NCBI GenBank assembly: GCA_965209015.1
Contig: OZ242367.1
Coordinates: forward strand, 1,798,001 to 1,862,000
Reading direction: 5' to 3'
DNA from: Bin80 sp965209015
GTDB lineage: Bacteria; Bacteroidota; Rhodothermia; Rhodothermales; Bin80
Length of the DNA stretch: 64,000 bases
Shown here: one piece after another, positions 36,470-45,391 of the stretch
Layout of the letters: each line of letters begins with the position of its first letter
Numbering within the stretch: position 1 is the stretch's first letter
Made by a program: the position numbers and the translations under genes
The notes under the pieces: model-generated
Seen by the model: the letters and a program-made list of their open reading frames with translations, nothing else
Told to the model about the DNA's origin: nothing
Databases searched by the model: none

Positions 36470-37528
36470 TTAATTCTCTTCAAGGATTCCCTCCCAGGCT
36501 TCCGATAAGGGACGAATGATTTTCTTCTTTACCCATACCTGTCTACCTGACTGATGTGACTGACGGTAAGCCCATTGTGCAATTGAGTGCGTCGTAGGCC
36601 AATTATGAAGCACATTCAATTGATCAAAACCATCTTCAAGTTCGTGGTGGTAAACATGACTTCGCAGCATCCAACGTTCTAAATGTTCTTCCGCTGCAAG
36701 GAGGTCCGACTTACTTGAATTACACCCCTTGTGCGCTAGTACAAAGTTGTGGCCAAGATCTAGAGCGTACAGACGCCATGGAATAAAGTGATCAATATCT
36801 CCTTGCGCTTTCGTAACATTCTTGTTGCAATAAAAGCAACGCCCCAACTGCACTTCCTTGAGTAGTGGATAAAATTTTGAAAGTGAACTGCGTTGGGATC
36901 CAAATAGAAATGAACGAAGATCCGAAATCTGGCCCAGAACAGGTAGATTCCGCTTCTGGACAAACATGGACCATGCCCCTTTGATCATCTCCGTAACCAT
37001 TGAATAGAATGCTCTGAAACAGTAAGCAATTCCGGGCTTTAGCCGTATAAGTCTGCCAACATCGTGGTTCAGATACAGGAATTCTAAACGTTCGGCTCCA
37101 AGTGTCTGCAACTTCCAAAGCGGCATGTCCATTACTATGCGCTCTACTTTACTCATCAGAGGCCCCCAGTCATTATGGGTTCTTTCCAAGGAGGCCAGTG
37201 ACCCTTGGTGTAGGGCATACTGTTCAGCAACACGGTTGATAATGGCTGCTTGTTGTCCTGTATTCTGTTTCAAGATCTGGTGATGATCATTGGTAACAAA
37301 TGGCGCGGTCTGACACCAGTAGAGGCGAATAAACTGCTGGGCAATATCGGACGTATGGAGTTCTAATTCCGATCCACTATCATCCCCCTTGAGAACACAT
37401 AGATCGGCGATGGCATGGAGGAGAGCAAATTTGTAACTCGCTGTAAAGCTACCTTCGCTCAGTAACCGCTGAAGTTTTCGGAGGAACACTAATTGCTCTT
37501 CCGCAGTGGGTGGTTTGGTGTTACTCAT
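36470..37528 (-). CDS. HNH endonuclease-domain protein
   Basis: A 352-aa protein. The N-terminal two thirds is helical and not recognised. The C-terminal part has an HNH (His-Me finger) fold with its zinc-binding cysteines: CFYCNKN near residue 238, then the catalytic DIDHFIPW, then HNFVLAHKGCNSSKSD. It probably cuts DNA, though the target is unknown. The ATG at 37528 overlaps the HIT stop codon as ATGA, a strong sign of translational coupling; the upstream TTG at 37537 is less likely. Homologues of this domain occur in defence and repair settings, but no companion methyltransferase is present. Confidence 0.85.
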   Translation of the reverse strand: MSNTKPPTAEEQLVFLRKLQRLLSEGSFTASYKFALLHAIADLCVLKGDDSGSELELHTSDIAQQFIRLYWCQTAPFVTNDHHQILKQNTGQQAAIINRVAEQYALHQGSLASLERTHNDWGPLMSKVERIVMDMPLWKLQTLGAERLEFLYLNHDVGRLIRLKPGIAYCFRAFYSMVTEMIKGAWSMFVQKRNLPVLGQISDLRSFLFGSQRSSLSKFYPLLKEVQLGRCFYCNKNVTKAQGDIDHFIPWRLYALDLGHNFVLAHKGCNSSKSDLLAAEEHLERWMLRSHVYHHELEDGFDQLNVLHNWPTTHSIAQWAYRQSHQSGRQVWVKKKIIRPLSEAWEGILEEN

Positions 37529-37908
37529 CCTTCCCAATATATAGCACGCTCAGGCAAAATCCAGCGAATACCCCCTCTCGGATCTGCTACATCTCCCTTG
37601 AATCGGGGGATAATATGCACATGGGCATGTTGTACCGTCTGACCAGCGGCCAAACCGTCATTGAGTCCCACATTGAAACCGTCAGGGGCAAAGCGAGAGT
37701 ATAATTCATCCCTTACCCGTGCTACTAAACGCCAAATATCCGCTTGCACCTCTGGACTCATCGTAAAGAACGAAGAAGTATGGACTCGGGGAATCACAAG
37801 TGTATGACCAAGACTCACAGGAAACCCATCCAAAATAGCTAAACCATGCTCTGACTCGGTGAGAAGGGACCTATCTATAACGTTACAAAAGGGGCAAACT
37901 TGACTCAT
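37525..37908 (-). CDS. HIT-family (histidine triad) hydrolase
   Basis: A 127-aa protein with the histidine-triad active site HAHVHIIPR near residue 95, and CPFCNVID at the N-terminus, which often binds zinc in this family. HIT proteins hydrolyse nucleotide phosphoramidates or dinucleoside polyphosphates. Upstream motifs SEHGLAILD, SLGHTLVIPRVH and GLNDGLAAGQTV are typical of bacterial Fhit/HIT members. It is joined to the HNH gene by an ATGA stop/start overlap, so both are made from one message. Confidence 0.92.
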   Translation of the reverse strand: MSQVCPFCNVIDRSLLTESEHGLAILDGFPVSLGHTLVIPRVHTSSFFTMSPEVQADIWRLVARVRDELYSRFAPDGFNVGLNDGLAAGQTVQHAHVHIIPRFKGDVADPRGGIRWILPERAIYWEG

Positions 37909-38175
37909 TGATTCATGAAGCCATTGTGCTAATATTCAATAAACGGTGAGGAGAGATTCACTGCATCATCACGCTGATCGTATCGGATGCGGAGAACCCT
38001 CTGAATCATCTATGATCTCTATGATACTTGATTAAAGAGCGTGACTACAGAGATGAAAGACTCAATAAAATATAGCGTATTGGTTCAAAGTTGGATCAGC
38101 TTCTCATGTGTGAGTGCCTGATGGCGATGATCTGGATACGTTCTTGATCGTTCAGTCAACGAGTACATCAAGTGA
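37909..38175. other. intergenic, no gene seen
   Basis: This stretch lies upstream of the HIT-HNH unit and downstream of the AlbA_2 gene. It is AT-rich and contains a loose palindrome around 38142-38172 (CTTGAT...ATCAAG). No T-run is attached. Confidence 0.35.
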
Positions 38176-38844
38176 TCAGTTAGACTTGGAATCTGATGAT
38201 AGAGCGACTCCAGCCGTGAAATAATCCTCACCCAGACTAATATGGTGATTTAGAATTCCTGCTCTGGTCATTCTGATGATGATCCGAGATGCTCTTCCGG
38301 GGTGAATCTTCGCATATTTAGCAAAACTATGAACCGTCACTTGGTCCGCTTGCTCAAGCAGCTTTAATAGGAGACGCTCCTTCTCGCCAAGCTTAATCAA
38401 GATATCCTCCGTAAGAGGTTCCTCTCTCATCAATTTACGCGCCTCAGGGCTGGCTACAATACACATATCTTCATATCTAACAAAAACAGATTTTCGTTGA
38501 GTAGAATGGTCAAGCACATAATGAGGCCGCTCTGAACTGAGAGGCACTTTGACCACGACTGCGATTCGTCTACGACTCACCTTTACATATTCAAACTCTA
38601 AATCAATTCTGGGAGTGCAATACTTTTCCAGTGCACGATTGAGAGCATATAGTTCTTCTTCATAATCTTTTAGCCCCCTCAAGTACCCTTTATCGGTTAC
38701 ACCAATCAATAGGTACCCCCCATGAGTATTTGCAAGGGCAGTAATCTCTCTGGCAATCCGTTCATCAACGGGAAGTCGATGCTTAAATTCAAGACGCAGG
38801 CCCTCCCCCTCCGCCACCATTTGTTCCAGATTTCGCTTGGTCAT
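38176..38844 (-). CDS. AlbA_2 (Schlafen-like) domain protein with winged-helix C-terminus
   Basis: A 222-aa protein. The N-terminal AlbA_2 domain covers about residues 5-130 (EGEGLRLEFKHRLP, EITALANTHGGYLLIGVTD, FVRYED). This domain binds nucleic acid and occurs in divergent AAA-4 regulators and in Schlafen nucleases. The C-terminal 70 residues resemble a winged helix (HSFAKYAKIHPGRASRIIIRMTRAG). It is probably a DNA- or RNA-binding regulator; the nuclease triad of Schlafens is not evident. The ATG at 38844 is preferred to TTG at 38853. Confidence 0.8.
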   Translation of the reverse strand: MTKRNLEQMVAEGEGLRLEFKHRLPVDERIAREITALANTHGGYLLIGVTDKGYLRGLKDYEEELYALNRALEKYCTPRIDLEFEYVKVSRRRIAVVVKVPLSSERPHYVLDHSTQRKSVFVRYEDMCIVASPEARKLMREEPLTEDILIKLGEKERLLLKLLEQADQVTVHSFAKYAKIHPGRASRIIIRMTRAGILNHHISLGEDYFTAGVALSSDSKSN

Positions 38845-39001
38845 GGTTCCCAAAAAATCTCTGAAAAAATCTAACTTCGGCTTGATTGAAACGAAAGCCC
38901 TTGGATTCCAATAATCAACTCACGGTGGACTATTTGCCCGCATGAGGGCAGGCCAAGATTTCACCGAAATAATCGGTCCCTACAAGAATAATCTATACCT
39001 A

Positions 39002-40012
39002 TTACCATTCCTCTTGTTTGGCTGAACGAGTCATCAACTGTTGCACAATATCACCCGGCCGCTTTCCACGAAAAAGTATTCTATAAACCGCTTCGGTAAT
39101 CGGCATATCTATACCGAGGCGCTGTGCCATATGATAGACGGCCTCTGTTGTTTTTACTCCTTCTGCAACCATATTCATAGATCCTGTCGCTTCGGCCAGA
39201 GTCGCTCCACGCCCAATTAGCTCACCAAAATGGCGATTCCGACTGAATTGACTGGTGCATGTAACGACCAGATCTCCTAATCCTGTGAGCCCCGCAAATG
39301 TCTGAGGTTCAGCACCTAGTACACTCCCGAGACGTTGAATTTCTGCAATTCCCCTCGTGATTAGTGCAGCTCTGGCATTGTCTCCATAGCCAATCCCATC
39401 ACTAATTCCAGATGCAATCGCCATGATATTCTTGACACTTCCTCCAATCTCTACACCCGTTACATCGTTATTCAAATATATCCGCAGTCTATCCGTCATG
39501 AAAATTTCTTGCACCTCTCTGGCTCGTTCCATGTTAGTAGATGCAGCAACCAGAGTAGTCGGCTGTCCGGCAGCAACTTCTTCCGCATGACTCGGACCAT
39601 AGAGAACGACCAGATTCCCTCTTGGCACTGGCGGAGTGAGTACATCTGCCAGAACAGCAGTCGTCGTTAATTCCGTCCCCGTCTCAATTCCCTTCGCCAC
39701 AGATATCACGGTTGTCTCCTGAGTACAATAACTAACCAGATCGGTCACAAGTCTCCGTAGAGCATGCGATGGGGTAGCCATTATCCAGTACTTGGCATGC
39801 CCTGCTGCAACCGCTAGATCCACTGTAACCAATACAGAATCGGGAATCTGAATATCCGATAAATATTCAGGATTGAGTCTGCGCTCAGAGATCGCGCTCG
39901 CTACACTTTGTCGACGAGCCCATAAGACAACCTGATGTCCTGCCTCAGCAAGACCAACAGACAGTGCGGTACCCCAACTGCCAGCACCAAAAACTGATAC
40001 AGCGAGCGACAT
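39002..40012 (-). CDS. gpsA: NAD(P)H-dependent glycerol-3-phosphate dehydrogenase
   Basis: A 336-aa enzyme that reduces dihydroxyacetone phosphate to sn-glycerol-3-phosphate for phospholipid synthesis. The Rossmann motif FGAGSWGTAL is at residues 8-17. VAKGIE, LYGPSHAEEVA, the catalytic lysine in GGSVKNIMAIASG, and NARAALITRG are all present. It follows plsY by 17 bp, so the first two steps of phosphatidic acid synthesis are encoded together. It is the last gene of the long minus-strand cluster. Confidence 0.96.
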   Translation of the reverse strand: MSLAVSVFGAGSWGTALSVGLAEAGHQVVLWARRQSVASAISERRLNPEYLSDIQIPDSVLVTVDLAVAAGHAKYWIMATPSHALRRLVTDLVSYCTQETTVISVAKGIETGTELTTTAVLADVLTPPVPRGNLVVLYGPSHAEEVAAGQPTTLVAASTNMERAREVQEIFMTDRLRIYLNNDVTGVEIGGSVKNIMAIASGISDGIGYGDNARAALITRGIAEIQRLGSVLGAEPQTFAGLTGLGDLVVTCTSQFSRNRHFGELIGRGATLAEATGSMNMVAEGVKTTEAVYHMAQRLGIDMPITEAVYRILFRGKRPGDIVQQLMTRSAKQEEW

Positions 40013-40029
40013 TCGATAACAGAACGGGG

Positions 40030-40713
40030 CTATATTTCGCCGCGTCCACGCATACCGTGGGCTGGTCGAAAATGTTTAACCTTTCTCTCAGTTCCCGAAA
40101 TAAGACGCTGAATATTACTTCGATGAGCATAGATAATGGCTAGCGCGAAGATAATTCCAAATATGAGGAGATTCCGATCTACTGTTTCTACATTGAAAAC
40201 AAACAGTTGAATGGCAACTGTGGCTGGAAACATGAGAGCAGCGACCATACTGGCCAGAGACACATATCTTGATCCAAATAATACCGCCGCAAAAATCCCT
40301 ATCACAATCCACATGGTCTTGGGGGTAATTGCAAACAATACTCCTGCTGCTGTATTGACCCCTTTTCCTCCCCGAAATCGAACCCACACCGGAAACATAT
40401 GTCCTATGACTGCGGCAATACCAGCCAGCAAACGGATCACGGATTCCACTTGCCAAAAAGCGAATCCAGAGGGAAGGTCATCAATCCGGATGGAGGCAAT
40501 GATTCCTGCAGCTAATAATCCCTTACCAACATCTATGATCGTCGATAGGACACCTGCTTTCCAACCCAGTACACGGAATACATTGGTTGCTCCGGCGTTA
40601 AGGCTTCCATACTTACGTACATCAACCTTATAAAGTAGCTGTCCAACCCAGACACTCCCAGGGATAGATCCCGCAAGATAGCTCAAAATAAAAATCAGAA
40701 TAACTGAGCCCAT
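40030..40713 (-). CDS. plsY: glycerol-3-phosphate acyltransferase
   Basis: A 227-aa inner-membrane enzyme with five to six transmembrane helices that acylates glycerol-3-phosphate from acyl-phosphate. The family motifs are visible: SYLAGSIPGSVWVGQ near residue 10, SLNAGATNVFRVLGWK near 37, and GHMFPVWVRFRGGKGVNTAAG near 104. The length is slightly above the usual 200 aa because of a basic C-terminal tail. It sits between purM and gpsA in a common direction. The partner plsX is not in the window. Confidence 0.95.
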   Translation of the reverse strand: MGSVILIFILSYLAGSIPGSVWVGQLLYKVDVRKYGSLNAGATNVFRVLGWKAGVLSTIIDVGKGLLAAGIIASIRIDDLPSGFAFWQVESVIRLLAGIAAVIGHMFPVWVRFRGGKGVNTAAGVLFAITPKTMWIVIGIFAAVLFGSRYVSLASMVAALMFPATVAIQLFVFNVETVDRNLLIFGIIFALAIIYAHRSNIQRLISGTERKVKHFRPAHGMRGRGEI

Positions 40714-40776
40714 TATATAGGTATTTCAAGGCGGAGAATACTGTCGTAACGGAGTCCCGAATCTACGGCATCCAAC

Positions 40777-41775
40777 TCAATATACAGTGCCAATCGCAAT
40801 AGGTGTCTCATGATGAATTTCTGCGATGCGTTGCAGATCTTGTTCTGCCGATGGCGGTAGTATAGCAATTAACCCAATGCCCAGGTTAAATGTATCCCGC
40901 ATATCTTCCTCTGGTACTGCTCCTCGCTCCTGAATGAGATTAAAGATAGGAAGTCGTTCCCAGCTTTCATAATCAACCTGGATCCGAAGCCCATCTGGGA
41001 GTATACGTTCCGTATTTCCCTTAATCCCCCCTCCGGTGACATGAACAAAGGCATGTGCGTACTCTTTAAGGTCACGGATCAGAGGAAGGTAACACTTGTG
41101 GATACTGAGTAGTTCTTCCTGAATGCTTTTCCCTTTTAATTCTGGAGGCCTTTCATCAGGCGAATACCCCCAGAGAGGTCCTAGCAAAACCTTGCGAGCA
41201 AGCGAGTAGCCATTGGTATGAATCCCCGAAGAGGAAATGCCCCAAAGCAAATCACCGCTCTGAATCCTGCGTCCATCTATGATATCATCTTTATCAACTA
41301 CACCCACGATCACGCCTGCTAAATCGTAGTCTGTTAGGGAATAGAGGTCAGGCATTTCGGCTGTTTCTCCCCCAATCAGAGCAATTCCAGCATTCTTGCA
41401 CCCGCGTACAAGCCCTTTCATGACCGCTTCCATCACATCAACTGAAAGCTCTCCAACTGCAAAATAGTCAAGGAAATAGAGGGGGGCAGCTCCACAAACC
41501 GCTACATCATTAATGCAGTGATTAACCAGATCCTCCCCTATCGTATCGTGGATTCCAGCCTGGGCTGCCACCTTTACTTTGGTTCCCACTCCATCAATAG
41601 AGGATACCAAGACGGGGCTTTTATACTGAGACAAATCTAATTGAAAGAATCCACCGAATGCTCCGACATCACGAATCACCCCAGGAGTGTGGGTTGACTT
41701 AATCAGCGGCTTCACTCGGCTCAGTGCTTTACCGGCTTCTTGAATGTTAACACCTGCTTCTTTGTATGTACTCAT
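40777..41775 (-). CDS. purM: phosphoribosylformylglycinamidine cyclo-ligase
   Basis: A 332-aa purine-synthesis enzyme (FGAM to AIR, ATP-dependent). The family landmarks are TYKEAGVNIQEAGKAL at the start, DGVGTKVKVA, NHCINDVAVCGAAPLYFLDY, GGETAEMPDLY, SSSGIHTNGYSLAR and HVTGGGIKGN. Its start overlaps the stop of the phytoene-synthase-like gene as ATGA, indicating coupling. It lies apart from purC (about 35 kb away). Confidence 0.96.
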   Translation of the reverse strand: MSTYKEAGVNIQEAGKALSRVKPLIKSTHTPGVIRDVGAFGGFFQLDLSQYKSPVLVSSIDGVGTKVKVAAQAGIHDTIGEDLVNHCINDVAVCGAAPLYFLDYFAVGELSVDVMEAVMKGLVRGCKNAGIALIGGETAEMPDLYSLTDYDLAGVIVGVVDKDDIIDGRRIQSGDLLWGISSSGIHTNGYSLARKVLLGPLWGYSPDERPPELKGKSIQEELLSIHKCYLPLIRDLKEYAHAFVHVTGGGIKGNTERILPDGLRIQVDYESWERLPIFNLIQERGAVPEEDMRDTFNLGIGLIAILPPSAEQDLQRIAEIHHETPIAIGTVY

Positions 41776-42476
41776 CGATTTGTTTTACCTATGTAGGCTT
41801 GCAAATATACATTTGTTTTGCGAAGAAGGCTGAGTCGAACAGGTCTAGACCAAACGTCAAACTTCCGTGACTCAATATATGCCAGCATTTGAAGCCCGCC
41901 AATCCAATAAATTCGGAATTGACGTCGACACCATCCATTCAAGTCGCTATTCAGGGGATGACATGCGGCAAATGCATCCCGGGCACGAACGATCTGTTTC
42001 CAGAGAACCGATTGAATCTCTTTGGATAATGACCCTTTGATCAGGTCAGTCTGAGTAATATTTTTACTCTCCATCATATCCCGAGGAATAAAATGCCGTC
42101 CTTCTTGGAGATCTTCTTTAAGATGAGTGACTGACCGAGTGAGAAAGATCGCTCGTGCAAATTGCTTCACAGGAGCTTCAATCCAGTTTGAAGTGTAGCC
42201 AGCCAGTTTAGCCAACAGAATTGCATGAGAGCCCGCGTAGGCATCTATGTATTCAAATAGTTCCGATGCTGACTTTGGGATCGGAACTCCTCCTCTGTAT
42301 ACCTGCGAGTCAAGAAAATGAATGGGCAGGCAAAATTTTTTACATACAGAGAGGGCTTCATCGCGGTAAGTCATAGCGGATGGTTCGTCTTGAACTGAAC
42401 GATGCCAGTTCCACAGAACTACTGCTGCCATACGCAATTCTTTTTGAGGCCAATCTGGGGGAGCAAAGGGTGTCAT
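41772..42476 (-). CDS. squalene/phytoene synthase-like protein with degenerate active site
   Basis: A 234-aa protein with the fold pattern of head-to-head prenyl synthases: ELFEYIDAYAGSHAILL near residue 70, and LTRSVTHLKEDLQEGRHFIPRDMM near 110, which aligns with the family's NxLRDxxEDxxxGRxYxP. The first Asp-rich motif (DxxxD) is missing: residues 15-35 read AAVVLWNWHRSVQDE instead. The second motif keeps only ED and GR. The protein is also shorter than usual (about 280 aa). It may therefore be inactive or have another role. It is coupled to purM (4-bp overlap) and lies 3 bp after thrC, an unexpected place for an isoprenoid enzyme. Confidence 0.65.
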   Translation of the reverse strand: MTPFAPPDWPQKELRMAAVVLWNWHRSVQDEPSAMTYRDEALSVCKKFCLPIHFLDSQVYRGGVPIPKSASELFEYIDAYAGSHAILLAKLAGYTSNWIEAPVKQFARAIFLTRSVTHLKEDLQEGRHFIPRDMMESKNITQTDLIKGSLSKEIQSVLWKQIVRARDAFAACHPLNSDLNGWCRRQFRIYWIGGLQMLAYIESRKFDVWSRPVRLSLLRKTNVYLQAYIGKTNR

Positions 42477-42479
42477 GGA

Positions 42480-43736
42480 TTAATGCCACGATTCCAATTT
42501 CTTGCGGAGAGCATCTGACGTAGGCGCCAGAGATTGTACACGAGTTGGCATTGATTCAAGTCTCATCAGCTCAGGGACAGAATCGGGGGCACACCCGAGT
42601 GCCTGCTCTATCATAGCAGGAAACTTTGCTGGATGGGCAGTTGACAGCACAACGACTGGATCTGTCCAATCTCGAACAGCAGCAAGTGCAACGGCTGTAT
42701 GAGGATCGGCAATGTATCCTGTCTCCTCATAGACTCGTCGAATGGAAGTGAGTGTATCCTCATCCGAACATGAGGTTCCATGGATCATGCCTCGCATTTG
42801 ATCGTCCGTTAGCAAATATTTAAGGCGTTCAAGATTACTTGGACGTCCGACATCCATGGCATTTGATAGGGTTTGAACCGATTCTCCGAAAAAATCTCCT
42901 TCACCTGCGAGAAATTTAGGAAATCCATTGTTGGCATTATGAGCGGCTATAAACCTTCGCACAGGAAGCCCACACAGAGATGCCAAAACCCCTGCCGTCA
43001 AATTTCCCAAGTTACCACAGGGAACACATACATCTGCAAATTCCCAACTACCTCGTGCAAATGCCCAATAATAGTAGAGCATCTGAGGCAGCAGCCGTCC
43101 CACATTAATGGAGTTAGCAACTGATAGGTTTAAGCTGCCTGGAGAAACCAGAACTTCCTTAACCATGGCCTGACAGTCATCAAACGTCCCCTCAACAGCA
43201 AATGCACGAACCCCTGTTCGTCGGGCGATGAGCTGTTTTTCTTGGGTGGGGCTTACTTGACCCTTAGGATAGAGAACGGCAACTCGCAAATTTGGAAGAT
43301 TACCGAACCCATCTGCTACCGCACCTCCCGTGTCACCTGATGTAGCGACCAGTATTGTTAGAGGGGCCTCTTTAAGAAAGTGATTCATAAGACGAGACAT
43401 TGTACGTGCCCCGAAGTCCTTGAATGACAATGTTGGACCATGAAAGAGTTCAATTACCCATACATGTCCCACCTTGGCCAGCGGAATGGGGAAATTGAGA
43501 GCACCCTGCAAAATTGAAGATAAGACGCTTTTCTGTATATGATTTTCCAACCATGGAGAGAGAATTTCAGTTGCCATGGTAGGGAAATCGTCTGCCTCTT
43601 GCCAGATCTGAGGTTGAACCTGAGGAAATGAGTGTGGAACATAGAGACCTCCGTCAGGCGCAAGCCCCTGTAGTAGCGCCGTTACAAAATCTGACTGTAG
43701 CGTTTGGTTACGTGTGCTACTATACTTCATGCTCAC
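42480..43736 (-). CDS. thrC: threonine synthase
   Basis: A 418-aa PLP enzyme that turns O-phosphohomoserine into threonine. The PLP lysine lies in LSFKDFGARTM near residue 108, the phosphate-binding loop in VATSGDTGGAVADGF, and CGNLGNLTAGV follows. The GTG at 43736 overlaps the thrB stop as GTGA; an ATG at 43730 is the alternative and removes two residues. Together with thrB this forms the last two steps of threonine synthesis; thrA/hom and asd are elsewhere. Confidence 0.95.
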   Translation of the reverse strand: MSMKYSSTRNQTLQSDFVTALLQGLAPDGGLYVPHSFPQVQPQIWQEADDFPTMATEILSPWLENHIQKSVLSSILQGALNFPIPLAKVGHVWVIELFHGPTLSFKDFGARTMSRLMNHFLKEAPLTILVATSGDTGGAVADGFGNLPNLRVAVLYPKGQVSPTQEKQLIARRTGVRAFAVEGTFDDCQAMVKEVLVSPGSLNLSVANSINVGRLLPQMLYYYWAFARGSWEFADVCVPCGNLGNLTAGVLASLCGLPVRRFIAAHNANNGFPKFLAGEGDFFGESVQTLSNAMDVGRPSNLERLKYLLTDDQMRGMIHGTSCSDEDTLTSIRRVYEETGYIADPHTAVALAAVRDWTDPVVVLSTAHPAKFPAMIEQALGCAPDSVPELMRLESMPTRVQSLAPTSDALRKKLESWH

Positions 43737-44668
43737 TCACACTGGCGTACCCCTATCATATCAGCTTCCGTGATGATTCCTTTTGCACCATCACCAGCGG
43801 CCTCAACCATCGCATCACAGAGTTTGGAGATGGATTCATTGTTCTTTGGAATCGCAAACATTGCTGGCCCAGATCCCGTCAGTGCTACCGCACATGCACC
43901 TGCTTCCAATGCAGATTTCCGAACTGCATCATAGCAAGGTACGAGACTTGCTCTGGCGGGCTCTACGATTCGATCGCGCATCATGTATGGTGCAACGGCC
44001 TCCCAATCACCGACGATTAATGCATGGAGCATAAAGACCAGATCGCTTGCATTATGGATTGCATCAATTCTTGGCAATACAGAAGGCAGAATCGTCCGAG
44101 CATCTGCGGTAAGGATCGTTCTCTTTGGCAAGACGATCACCAGAGGTAATGGTGCAGAGAGCTGGATTTTACGGTAGTCAAGTGGACTGACAGGAGAGGT
44201 AAGTACAAGTCCACCAAAGAGAGAGGGCAGCGCATTATCTCCATGAAGAGTTCCTCCACTGGCTAAGCGCTCAGCTTCCAGAACCGCATAGGTTAGTTCA
44301 CTCTTGCAGAATGGTAATCCCAAGAGAAGATTGGTCGCCCATGCGCCCGCAGAGGCGCTTGCAGCAGATCCACCAATCCCCGACCCCAGAGGAATACCCT
44401 TATGGATAGTTAAATGAAGTCCTCGTCTGTCTCCTGCCTTGGTCATTACCAAATGGGCTGCACATCCCGCGGTATTTTCAGCAGCAATGAGCGGGATGGA
44501 GGCAGAGGAAGAGATCGAAATCCCTGGCTCTGGTGAAAATCGGGCCTCAACAATGTCCCCAATCCCCTTCACACATAAGCCCAATGTATCAAATCCAGGA
44601 CCAAGATTGGATAAAGAGGCAGGACCAAATACCTTAATGACTGAACTAGCTTTATTTCTGTCTGTCAA
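43733..44668 (-). CDS. thrB: homoserine kinase
   Basis: A 311-aa GHMP kinase that phosphorylates homoserine. The N-terminal FGPASLSNLGPGFDTLG is the family start. The ATP-binding motif PLGSGIGGSAASASAGA is near residue 93, and the third GHMP motif is TGSGPAMFAI near the C-terminus. The only good start is a TTG at 44668; the conserved N-terminus begins about ten codons later, with no ATG between. It overlaps thrC by 4 bp. Confidence 0.95.
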   Translation of the reverse strand: MTDRNKASSVIKVFGPASLSNLGPGFDTLGLCVKGIGDIVEARFSPEPGISISSSASIPLIAAENTAGCAAHLVMTKAGDRRGLHLTIHKGIPLGSGIGGSAASASAGAWATNLLLGLPFCKSELTYAVLEAERLASGGTLHGDNALPSLFGGLVLTSPVSPLDYRKIQLSAPLPLVIVLPKRTILTADARTILPSVLPRIDAIHNASDLVFMLHALIVGDWEAVAPYMMRDRIVEPARASLVPCYDAVRKSALEAGACAVALTGSGPAMFAIPKNNESISKLCDAMVEAAGDGAKGIITEADMIGVRQCE

Positions 44669-44737
44669 ATCACATCAATCATTCTTCACACTATCCTACA
44701 TGAGGGAGACTCTTGGGAGAATCTTCATAGGTAGAAT

Positions 44738-45391
44738 TCAGAACGAATATTTTGTTTGTAGTTGATTCAAAATTTTTTTGGTATTCCGAGGAACTAGATC
44801 CTCAGAGACCGCCATTCTCACTAGGTCATCAGGCGTGTCTATATCATACCACTTGGGTAGTTGAACTACGTTTGCCTCCATCTGATGCGCACGGTCCAAT
44901 GTATGTTTATACACATTCGGTTGACTGAAAATGATTCCATCAAATAGTCCTCGTATCATTGGATTCATCCCAAGGAGATAATACCCTCCATCGTCGGTCG
45001 GACCGATACACAGAGAAGGTGGATTAGCCAATGAGTCATAGGCATCTTGAATGAATTTTGTCGGCAATGTGGGATGATCGGTTCCAATAATGACAATCTG
45101 CTTATAGCCTGCCGCCTGTGTTTCGTAAAACGCATTGTGCATTCGTTCCCCAAGTCCTTTTCCGTTCTGTTGATGGAGCGTAGCACCATAGATCGGAACA
45201 TATGGAGTCGCTCCATCTGACATGTAGAGACGCACCGAAACACTCAGGGAAATATACTGATGCATGCTGTCAATGAGAAAAGCACGATATAGATCTGCTG
45301 CTTCTTGTGGTGTAATCATGGTCGTCAGTCTGGACTTTACTTTACCAGCCCGAGGAGAGCGGGCGAATACGATCAATGCCCTACCCTTCAT
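44738..45391 (-). CDS. TIGR04282/DUF2064-type glycosyltransferase
   Basis: A 217-aa GT-A-like nucleotidyl/glycosyltransferase. The N-terminal FARSPRAGKVKSRL carries the family's GxxKxRL, then GLGERMHNAF, GTDHPTLP, and GPTDDGGYYLLGM. Members are often annotated as arsenosugar-biosynthesis glycosyltransferase because some sit with arsenic genes. No such gene is present here, so the substrate is unknown. Its start lies within the last 11 bp of the cysteine desulfurase gene. Confidence 0.82.
   Translation of the reverse strand: MKGRALIVFARSPRAGKVKSRLTTMITPQEAADLYRAFLIDSMHQYISLSVSVRLYMSDGATPYVPIYGATLHQQNGKGLGERMHNAFYETQAAGYKQIVIIGTDHPTLPTKFIQDAYDSLANPPSLCIGPTDDGGYYLLGMNPMIRGLFDGIIFSQPNVYKHTLDRAHQMEANVVQLPKWYDIDTPDDLVRMAVSEDLVPRNTKKILNQLQTKYSF

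Noticed and set aside
38142..38172. Imperfect palindrome as terminator of the AlbA_2 gene
   Set aside because: Only the outer six bases pair well and no T-run follows.
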